Part shown: one piece after another, positions 54,612-64,000 of the stretch
Layout: every line of letters starts with the position of its first letter
Numbering within the stretch: the first letter of the stretch is position 1
Origin: Calliopsis andreniformis
Lineage: Eukaryota > Arthropoda > Insecta > Hymenoptera > Andrenidae
DNA length: 64,000 nt
Reading direction: 5' to 3'
NCBI RefSeq assembly: GCF_051401765.1
Contig: NW_027480422.1
Span: 13,286,001-13,350,000, forward strand
The notes under the pieces: model-generated
Seen by the model: only the letters and a program-made list of their open reading frames with translations
Database searches by the model: none
Told to the model about the DNA's origin: nothing
Position numbers and translations under genes: made by a program

Positions 54612-57600
54612 ACCAGTGTGAAAGTGATGGTTATTTCTACATTCCGGGCAACCTAGGCTTCACTCTAGGGCGTTGCTCCACCAGATCGAATAGTTAGGGC
54701 CTAAGAAGTCAACGCAAGAAGCATAAAATACAATATAAGTACAACAGTTTTTCCCTTGTATAACAGGAGTAAATGCAACCAGTGTGAAAGCTATGGTCAT
54801 TTCTACGTTCCGGGCAACCTAGGCTTCACTCTAGGGCGTTGCTCCTCCAGATAGAATAGTTAGGGCCCAGGAAGTCAACGCCAGAAGCATAAAATACAAC
54901 ATAAATACAACAGTTTTTCCCTTGTATAACACAAATAATTGCAACCAGTGTGAAAGGTATGGTCATTTCTACGTTCCGGGAAACATAGGCTTCACTCTAG
55001 GTCGTTGCTCCACCACATCGAATAGCTACGGCCTTAGGAGTCAACGCCAGAGGCATAAAATACAAAATAAATACAGCAGTTTTTCCATCGTATAACAAGA
55101 ATAATTGCAACCAGTGTGAAAGTGATGGTTATTTCTACATTCCGGGCAACCTAGGCTTCACTCTAGGGCGTTGCTCCACCAGATCGAATAGTTAGGGCCT
55201 AAGAAGTCAACGCAAGAAGCATAAAATACAATATAAGTACAACAGTTTTTCCCTTGTATAACAGGAGTAAATGCAACCAGTGTGAAAGCTATGGTCATTT
55301 CTACGTTCCGGGCAACCTAGGCTTCACTCTAGGGCGTTGCTCCTCCAGATAGAATAGTTAGGGCCCAGGAAGTCAACGCCAGAAGCATAAAATACAACAT
55401 AAATACAACAGTTTTTCCCTTGTATAACACAAATAATTGCAACCAGTGTGAAAGGTATGGTCATTTCTACGTTCCGGGAAACATAGGCTTCACTCTAGGT
55501 CGTTGCTCCACCACATCGAATAGCTACGGCCTTAGGAGTCAAGGCCAGAGGCATAAAATACAAAATAAATACAATAGTTTTTCCATCGTATAACTAGAAT
55601 AATTGCAACTAGTGTGAAAGTGATGGTCATTTGTACATTCTGGGCAACCTAGGCTTCACTCTAGGGCGTTGCTCCACCAGATCGAATAGTTAGGGCCTAA
55701 GAAGTCAACGCCAGGAGCATAAAAAACAATATAAATACAACAGTTTTTCTCTTGTATAACAGGAATAATTGCAACCAGTGTGAAATATATGGTCATTTCT
55801 ACGGTACGAGCAACCTAGGCTTCACTCTAGGGCGTCGTTCCACCAGATCGAATACTTAGGGCCTAAGAAGTCTACGCGAGAAGCATAAAATACAATATAA
55901 ATACAACAGTTTTTCCATCGTATAACAGGAATAATTGCAACCAGTGTCAAAGACATGGTCATTTCTACGCTACGGGCAACCTAAGCTTCACTCTAGGGCG
56001 TTGCTCCACCACATCGAATAGTTAGGGCCGAAGAAGTCTACATCAGAAGCATAAAATACAATACAAATACAACAGCTTTTCCATCGTATTACAGGAATAA
56101 TTGCAACCAGTGTGAATGGTATGGTCATTTCTACGTTCCGGGCAACCTAGGCTTCACTCTAGGGCGTTGCTCCACCACATCGAATAGCTGCGGCCTTAGA
56201 AGTCAACGCCAGAAGCATAAAATACAATATAAATACAACTGTTTTTCCATCGTATAACAGGAATAATTGCAACCAGTGTCAAAGACATGGTCATTTCTAC
56301 GCTACGGGCAACCTAAGCTTCACTCTAGGGCGTTGCTCCACCACATCGAATAGCTACGGCATTAGGAGTCAACGCCAGAGGCATAAAATACAAAATAAAT
56401 ACAACAGTTTTTCCATCGTATAACAAGAATAATTGCAACCAGTGTGAAAGTTATGGTCATTTCTACGTACCGGACAACCTTGGCTTCACCGTAGGGCGTT
56501 GCTCCAACAGATCCAATAGTTAGGACCTTAGAAGTCAACGCCTGAAGCATAAAATATAATATAAATACAACAGTTTTTCCATCGTATAACAGGAATAATT
56601 GCAACCAGTGTGAAAGGCATGGTCTTTTCTGCGTTCCGGGCAACCTAGGCTTCACTCTAGGTCGTTGCTCCACCACATCGAATAGCTGCGGCCTTAGGAG
56701 TCAACGCCAGAGGCATAAAATACAAAATAAATACAGCAGTTTTTCCATCGTATAACAAGAATAATTGCAACCAGTGTGAAAGTGATGGTTATTTCTACAT
56801 TCCGGGCAACCTAGGCTTCACTCTAGGGCGTTGCTCCACCAGATCGAATAGTTAGGGCCTAAGAAGTCAACGCAAGAAGCATAAAATACAATATAAGTAC
56901 AACAGTTTTTCCCTTGTATAACAGGAGTAAATGCAACCAGTGTGAAAGCTATGGTCATTTCTACGTTCCGGGCAACCTAAGCTTCACTCTAGGGCGTTGC
57001 TCCTCCAGATAGAATAGTTAGGGCCCAGGAAGTCAACGCCAGAAGCATAAAATACAACATAAATACAACAGTTTTTCCCTTGTATAACACAAATAATTGC
57101 AACCAGTGTGAAAGGTATGGTCATTTCTACGTTCCGGGAAACATAGGCTTCACTCTAGGTCGTTGCTCCACCACATCGAATAGCTACGGCCTTAGGAGTC
57201 AAGGCCAGAGGCATAAAATGCAAAATAAATACAATAGTTTTTCCATCGTATAACAAGAATAATTGCAACTAGTGTGAAAGTGATGGTCATTTGTACATTC
57301 CGGGCAACCTAGGCTTCACTCTAGGGTGTCGTTCCACCAGATCGAATAGTTAGGGCCTAAGAAGTCTACGCGAGAAGCATAAAATACAATATAAATACAA
57401 CAGTTTTTCCATCGTATAACAGGAATAATTGCAACCAGTGTCAAAGACATGGTCATTTCTACGCTACGGGCAACCTAAGCTTCACTCTAGGGCGTTGCTC
57501 CACCACATCGAATAGCTACGGCCTTAGGAGTCAACGCCAGAGGCATAAAATACAAAATAAATACAACAGTTTTTCCATCGTATAACAAGAATAATTGCAA

Positions 57601-59338
57601 CCAGTCTGAATGTTATGGTCATTTCTTCGTTCCGGACAACCTTGGCTTCACCCTAGGGCGTTGCTCCAACAGATCCAATAGTTAGGACTTTAGAAGTCAA
57701 CGCCAGGAGCATAAAATACAATATAAATACAACAGTTTTTCAATCGTATAACAGGAATAATTGCAAACAGTGTGAAAGATATGGTCATTTCTACGTTGCG
57801 GGCATTCTAGGCTTCACTCTAGGGCATTGCTCCACCACATCGAATAGCTACGGCCTTAGAAGTCAACGCCATAACTATAAAAAACAATATAAATACAACA
57901 GTTTTTCCATTGTATAAAATGAATAATTGCAAACAGTGTGGAAGTGATGGTCATTTCTACTTTCCGGGCAACCTAGGCTTCACTCTAGGGCGTTGCTCCA
58001 CCACATCGAATAGCTACTGCCTTAGAAGTCAACGCCTGAAGCATAAAATATAATATAAATACAACAGTTTTTCCATCGTATAACAGGAATCAATGCAACC
58101 AGTGTGAAAGGCATGGTCTTTTCTGCGTTCCGGGCAACCTAGGCTTCACTCTAGGTCGTTGCTCCACCACATCGAATAGCTGCGGCCTTAGGAGTCAACG
58201 CCAGAGGCATAAAATACAGAATCAATACAGCAGTTTTTCCATCGTATAACAAGAATAATTGCAACCAGTGTGAAAGTCATTGTCATTTCTACATTCCGGG
58301 CAACCTAGGCTTCACTCTAGGGCGTTGCTCCACCAGATCGAATAGTTAGGGCCTAAGAAGTCAACGCAAGAAGCATAAAATACAATATAAGTACAACAGT
58401 TTTTCCATAGTATAACGGGAATAATTGCAACCAGTGTGAAAGACATGGTCATTTCTACGCTCCGGGCTACCTAAGCTTCACTCTAGGGCGTTGCTCCACC
58501 ACATCGAATAGTTAGGGCCTTAGGAGTCAACGCCAGAGGCATAAAATACAAAATAAATACAACAGTTTTTCCATCGTATAACAAGAATAATTGCAACCAG
58601 TGTGAAAGTTATGGTCATTTCTACGTTCCGGGCAACCTAGGCTTCACCCTAGGGCGTTGCTCCAGCAGATCCAATAGTTAGGACCTTAGAAGTCAACGCC
58701 AGAAGCATAAAATACAATATAAATACAACAGTTTTTCCATCGTATAACAGGAATAATTGCAACCAGTGTCAAAGACATGGTCATTTCTACGCTACGGGCA
58801 ACCTAAGCTTCACTCTAGGGCGTTGCTCCACCACATCGAATAGTTAGGGCCGAAGAAGTCTACATCAGAAGCATAAAATACAATACAAATACAACAGCTT
58901 TTCCATCGTATTACAGGAATAATTGCAACCAGTGTGAATGGTATGGTCATTTCTACGTTCCGGGCAACCTAGGCTTCACTCTAGGGCGTTGCTCCACCAC
59001 ATCGAATAGCTGCGGCCTTAGAAGTCAACGCCAGAAGCATAAAATACAATATAAATACAACTGTTTTTCCATCGTATAACAGGAATAATTGCAACCAGTG
59101 TCAAAGACATGGTCATTTCTACGCTACGGGCAACCTAAGCTTCACTCTAGGGCGTTGCTCCACCACATCGAATAGCTACGGCATTAGGAGTCAACGCCAG
59201 AGGCATAAAATACAAAATAAATACAACAGTTTTTCCCTTGTATAACAGAAATAATTGCAACCAGTGTGAAAGTGATGGCCATTTGTACATTCCGGGCAAC
59301 CTAGGCTTCACTCTAGGGCGTTGCTCCACCAGATCGAA
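53861..59338 (+). repeat. 33-monomer higher-order repeat, copy 1 (5,478 bp)
   Basis: Matches 59,339 onward at exactly 5,478 bp (33x166). It begins at tagttagggccgaagaag followed by tctacatcagaagc. Internally it has a 13-monomer register (53,861-55,030 against 56,019-57,188; 2,158 bp = 13x166) and a 3-monomer tandem duplication at 54,541-55,536. The tctacatcagaagc marker recurs at 56,0xx, 58,8xx and 59,3xx. Confidence 0.93.
54541..55536 (+). repeat. Trimer duplicated in tandem (54,541-55,038, 55,039-55,536)
   Basis: Two adjacent 498-bp trimers (3x166) share aaataaatacagcag, gtgatggttatttctac, aacgcaagaagc, aggagtaaatgcaacc, ctcctccagatag and tgtataacacaaataattg. The same pair occurs in copy 2 of the 33-mer from 60,019, so the trimer duplication came before the 33-mer duplication. 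Confidence 0.9.
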
Positions 59339-62300
59339 TAGTTAGGGCCGAAGAAGTCTACATCAGAAGCATAAAATACAATACAAATACAACAGCTTTT
59401 CCATCGTATTACAGGAATAATTGCAACCAGTGTGAATGGTATGGTCATTTCTACGTTCCGGGCAACTTAGGCTTCACTCTAGGGCGTTGCTCCACCACAT
59501 CGAATGGCTGCGGCCTTAGAAGTCAACGCCAGAAGCATAAAATACAATATAAATACAACTGTTTTTCCATCGTATAACAGGAATAATTGCAACCAATGTC
59601 AAAGACATGGTCATTTCTACGCTACGGGCAACCTAAGCTTCACTCTAGGGCGTTGCTCCACCACATCGAATAGCTACGGCATTAGGAGTCAACGCCAGAG
59701 GCATAAAATACAAAATAAATACAACAGTTTTTCCATCGTATAACAAGAATAATTGCAACCAGTGTGAAAGTTATGGTCATTTCTACGTACCGGACAACCT
59801 TGGCTTCACCGTAGGGCGTTGCTCCAACAGATCCAATAGTTAGGACCTTAGAAGTCAACGCCTGAAGCATAAAATATAATATAAATACAACAGTTTTTCC
59901 ATCGTATAACAGGAATAATTGCAACCAGTGTGAAAGGCGTGGTCTTTTCTGCGTTCCGGGCAACCTAGGCTTCACTCTAGGTCGTTGCTCCACCACATCG
60001 AATAGCTGCGGCCTTAGGAGTCAACGCCAGAGGCATAAAACACAAAATAAATACAGCAGTTTTTCCATCGTATATCAAGAATAATTGCAACCAGTGTGAA
60101 AGTGATGGTTATTTCTACATTCCGGGCAACCTAGGCTTCACTCTAGGGCGTTGCTCCACCAGATCGAATAGTTAGGGCCTAAGAAGTCAACGCAAGAAGC
60201 ATAAAATACAATATAAGTACAACAGTTTTTCCCTTGTATAACAGGAGTAAATGCAACCAGTGTGAAAGCTATGGTCATTTCTACGTTCCGGGCAACCTAG
60301 GCTTCACTCTAGGGCGTTGCTCCTCCAGATAGAATAGTTAGGGCCCAGGAAGTCAACGCCAGAAGCATAAAATACAACATAAATACAACAGTTTTTCCCT
60401 TGTATAACACAAATAATTGCAACCAGTGTGAAAGGTATGGTCATTTCTACGTTCCGGGAAACATAGGCTTCACTCTAGGTCGTTGCTCCACCACATCGAA
60501 TAGCTACGGCCTTAGGAGTCAACGCCAGAGGCATAAAATACAAAATAAATACAGCAGTTTTTCCATCGTATAACAAGAATAATTGCAACCAGTGTGAAAG
60601 TGATGGTTATTTCTACATTCCGGGCAACCTAGGCTTCACTCTAGGGCGTTGCTCCACCAGATCGAATAGTTAGGGCCTAAGAAGTCAACGCAAGAAGCAT
60701 AAAATACAATATAAGTACAACAGTTTTTCCCTTGTATAACAGGAGTAAATGCAACCAGTGTGAAAGCTATGGTCATTTCTACGTTCCGGGCAACCTAGGC
60801 TTCACTCTAGGGCGTTGCTCCTCCAGATAGAATAGTTAGGGCCCAGGAAGTCAACGCCAGAAGCATAAAATACAACATAAATACAACAGTTTTTCCCTTG
60901 TATAACACAAATAATTGCAACCAGTGTGAAAGGTATGGTCATTTCTACGTTCCGGGAAACATAGGCTTCACTCTAGGTCGTTGCTCCACCACATCGAATA
61001 GCTACGGCCTTAGGAGTCAAGGCCAGAGGCATAAAATACAAAATAAATACAATAGTTTTTCCATCGTATAACAAGAATAATTGCAACTAGTGTGAAAGTG
61101 ATGGTCATTTGTACATTCTGGGCAACCTAGGCTTCACTCTAGGGCGTTGCTCCACCAGATCGAATAGTTAGGGCCTAAGAAGTCAACGCCAGGAGCATAA
61201 AAAACAATATAAATACAACAGTTTTTCTCTTGTATAACAGGAATAATTGCAACCAGTGTGAAATATATGGTCATTTCTACGGTACGAGCAACCTAGGCTT
61301 CACTCTAGGGCGTCGTTCCACCAGATCGAATACTTAGGGCCTAAGAAGTCTACGCGAGAAGCATAAAATACAATATAAATACAACAGTTTTTCCATCGTA
61401 TAACAGGAATAATTGCAACCAGTGTCAAAGACATGGTCATTTCTACGCTACGGGCAACCTAAGCTTCACTCTAGGGCGTTGCTCCACCACATCGAATAGT
61501 TAGGGCCGAAGAAGTCTACATCAGAAGCATAAAATACAATACAAATACAACAGCTTTTCCATCGTATTACAGGAATAATTGCAACCAGTGTGAATGGTAT
61601 GGTCATTTCTACGTTCCGGGCAACCTAGGCTTCACTCTAGGGCGTTGCTCCACCACATCGAATAGCTGCGGCCTTAGAAGTCAACGCCAGAAGCATAAAA
61701 TACAATATAAATACAACTGTTTTTCCATCGTATAACAGGAATAATTGCAACCAGTGTCAAAGACATGGTCATTTCTACGCTACGGGCAACCTAAGCTTCA
61801 CTCTAGGGCGTTGCTCCACCACATCGAATAGCTACGGCATTAGGAGTCAACGCCAGAGGCATAAAATACAAAATAAATACAACAGTTTTTCCATCGTATA
61901 ACAAGAATAATTGCAACCAGTGTGAAAGTTATGGTCATTTCTACGTACCGGACAACCTTGGCTTCACCGTAGGGCGTTGCTCCAACAGATCCAATAGTTA
62001 GGACCTTAGAAGTCAACGCCTGAAGCATAAAATATAATATAAATACAACAGTTTTTCCATCGTATAACAGGAATAATTGCAACCAGTCTGAATGTTATGG
62101 TCATTTCTTCGTTCCGGACAACCTTGGCTTCACCCTAGGGCGTTGCTCCAACAGATCCAATAGTTAGGACTTTAGAAGTCAACGCCAGGAGCATAAAATA
62201 CAATATAAATACAACAGTTTTTCAATCGTATAACAGGAATAATTGCAAACAGTGTGAAAGATATGGTCATTTCTACGTTGCGGGCATTCTAGGCTTCACT

Positions 62301-63219
62301 CTAGGGCATTGCTCCACCACATCGAATAGCTACGGCCTTAGAAGTCAACGCCATAACTATAAAAAACAATATAAATACAACAGTTTTTCCATTGTATAAA
62401 ATGAATAATTGCAAACAGTGTGGAAGTGATGGTCATTTCTACTTTCCGGGCAACCTAGGCTTCACTCTAGGGCGTTGCTCCACCACATCGAATAGCTACT
62501 GCCTTAGAAGTCAACGCCTGAAGCATAAAATATAATATAAATACAACAGTTTTTCCATCGTATAACAGGAATCAATGCAACCAGTGTGAAAGGCATGGTC
62601 TTTTCTGCGTTCCGGGCAACCTAGGCTTCACTCTAGGTCGTTGCTCCACCACATCGAATAGCTGCGGCCTTAGGAGTCAACGCCAGAGGCATAAAATACA
62701 GAATCAATACAGCAGTTTTTCCATCGTATAACAAGAATAATTGCAACCAGTGTGAAAGTCATTGTCATTTCTACATTCCGGGCAACCTAGGCTTCACTCT
62801 AGGGCGTTGCTCCACCAGATCGAATAGTTAGGGCCTAAGAAGTCAACGCAAGAAGCATAAAATACAATATAAGTACAACAGTTTTTCCATAGTATAACGG
62901 GAATAATTGCAACCAGTGTGAAAGACATGGTCATTTCTACGCTCCGGGCTACCTAAGCTTCACTCTAGGGCGTTGCTCCACCACATCGAATAGTTAGGGC
63001 CTTAGGAGTCAACGCCAGAGGCATAAAATACAAAATAAATACAACAGTTTTTCCATCGTATAACAAGAATAATTGCAACCAGTGTGAAAGTTATGGTCAT
63101 TTCTACGTTCCGGGCAACCTAGGCTTCACCCTAGGGCGTTGCTCCAGCAGATCCAATAGTTAGGACCTTAGAAGTCAACGCCAGAAGCATAAAATACAAT
63201 ATAAATACAACAGTTTTTC
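59339..63219 (+). repeat. 33-monomer higher-order repeat, copy 2, six monomers short
   Basis: Follows copy 1 at 5,478 bp to about 62,085, then at 4,482 bp (27x166). The difference is exactly 996 bp or 6 monomers, corresponding to 56,608-57,603 of copy 1. The breakpoint lies in aataattgcaaccagt, where ccagtgtgaaaggc is replaced by ccagtctgaatgtt. The match ends near 63,219, where tttttcaatcg replaces tttttccatcg. Confidence 0.93.
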
Positions 63220-64000
63220 AATCGTATAACAGGAATAATTTCAAACAGTGTGAAAGATATGGTCATTTCTACGTTGCGGGCATCCTAGGCTTCACTCTAG
63301 GGCATTGCTCCACCACATCGAACAGCTACGGCTTTAGAAGTCAACGCCATAACTATAAAAAACAATATAAATGCAACAGTTTTTCCATTGTATAAAATGA
63401 ATAATTGCAAACAGTGTGGAAGTAATGGTCATTTCTACTTTCCGGGCAACCTAGGCTTCACTCTATGGTGTTGCTCCACCACATCGAACAGCTACGGCCT
63501 TAGAAGTCAACGCCTGAAGCATAAAATATAATATAAATACAACAGTTTTTCCATCGTATAACAGGAATAATTGCAACCAGTGTGAAAGGCATGGTCTTTT
63601 CTGCGTTCCGGCAACCTAGGCTTCACTCTAGGTCGTTGCTCCACCACATCGAATAGCAGCGGCCTTAGGAGTCAACGCCAGAGGCATAAAATACAAAATA
63701 AATACAGCAGTTTTTCCATCGTATAACAAGAATGATTGCAACCAGTGTGAAAGTGATGGTCATTTCTACATTCCGGTCAACCTAGGCTTCACCCTATTAC
63801 GTTGCTCCACTAGATCGAATAGCCAGGGCCTTAGAAGTCAACGCCAGGAGCATAAAATAAAATAAAAATAGAGCAGTTATTCCATCGTATAACTGGAATA
63901 ATTACAATCAGTGTGAAAGGAATGGGCATTTCTACGTTCCGTGCAACCTAGACCTCACTCTAGGCCGTTGCTCCACCAGGTCGAGTAGTTGGGGCCTTAG
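63220..64000 (+). repeat. Right-edge array continuation
   Basis: About 4.7 further monomers. The first resemble the gggcatcctaggc and cataactataaaaaac units of 45-52 kb. From 63,770 the sequence follows the cctattacg/gagcagttattcc segment of 38.2 and 42.7 kb. The array runs off the window, so this is not a boundary of the satellite. Confidence 0.9.

Larger units (their letters stand above)
1..64000 (+). repeat. 166-bp tandem satellite array filling the window
   Basis: The 166-bp unit repeats without interruption from edge to edge, about 385 copies, all in one orientation. Landmarks in nearly every monomer are ggtcatttctacgttccggg, caacctaggcttcactctag, ggcgttgctccacca, gaatagttagggcc, gaagtcaacgccagaagcat, aaaatacaatataaatacaa, cagtttttccatcgtata and aataattgcaaccagtgtga. 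Spacing is 166 bp within 1-2 bp between neighbours. The array starts and ends mid-array, so its true limits lie outside the window. No stretch without this repeat was found, so there is no room for a conventional gene. The family is not one I can name. Head-to-tail satellite of this length and homogeneity is typical of centromeric or heterochromatic DNA; centromere identity is inference. Confidence 0.98.

Noticed and set aside
1..64000. CRISPR array
   Set aside because: Repeats are contiguous 166-bp units with no short direct repeats separated by unique spacers.
1..64000. Inverted blocks or strand switches within the array
   Set aside because: The ggtcattt and ctagggcgttg signatures are on the plus strand throughout my reading; no minus-strand block was seen.
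1..64000. Assigning the satellite to a particular plant or animal lineage
   Set aside because: Unit length alone is shared by unrelated satellites, and I do not recognise the sequence. A database search would decide.

Overview
The whole 64 kb window is one uninterrupted tandem satellite-DNA array. The repeat unit is 166 bp: the signature ggtcattt begins at 515, 681 and 847, exactly 166 bp apart, and recurs all the way to the right edge. About 385 monomers fill the window, all head-to-tail on the same strand. I see no gene, tRNA, rRNA, transposon, CRISPR array, origin or other non-satellite sequence. Every open reading frame is a short by-product of the repeat: 166 is not a multiple of 3, so each monomer shifts frame and the same peptide fragments recur. 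This organisation points to a eukaryotic centromeric, pericentromeric or other constitutive heterochromatic block, probably from a long-read assembly. I do not recognise the monomer as a named satellite family and cannot assign a species. Its length matches the roughly 166-bp chromatosome, as many centromeric satellites do.

The monomer has two halves. The first (ggtcatttctacg to about aacgccag) is richer in G+C and carries a CCTAG/CTAGG dyad and, in many copies, a TTAGG-G-CCTAA dyad. The second is A+T-rich (agcataaaatac to aataattgcaa). My hand-built consensus is about 42% G+C. A variable stretch near position 127-143 defines monomer subfamilies: cgtataacaggaat, cgtataaaacgaat, cgtataacaagaat, cgtattacagg, tgtataaaatgaat and tatataatgtatattt.

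Layout. Zone I (1 to about 9.25 kb) is a mosaic of overlapping multi-monomer duplications. Zone II (9.25-21.2 kb) is a 35-monomer block duplicated in tandem at 5,809 bp, the second copy having two extra monomers. Zone III (21.2-32.5 kb) is more diverged, with only short local duplications, and looks like older material. Zone IV (32.5-45.35 kb) is moderately homogenised and introduces the tatataatgtatattt subfamily. Zone V (45.35-63.22 kb) is the most recently amplified: two adjacent 10-mer copies (1,659 bp), two 19-mer copies (3,152 bp, the second lacking two monomers) and two 33-mer copies (5,478 bp, the second lacking six monomers). The last 0.8 kb continues the array and ends in a segment shared with 38.2 and 42.7 kb.

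The features work together as a record of array evolution: repeated in-register unequal exchange, in steps of whole monomers, has built higher-order repeats of different sizes and ages. No coding system is present, so the interest lies in the satellite family, its higher-order architecture, its possible protein-binding site and its expansion history. All similarities were judged by eye, so boundaries are approximate to about 10-50 bp unless a precise offset is given.
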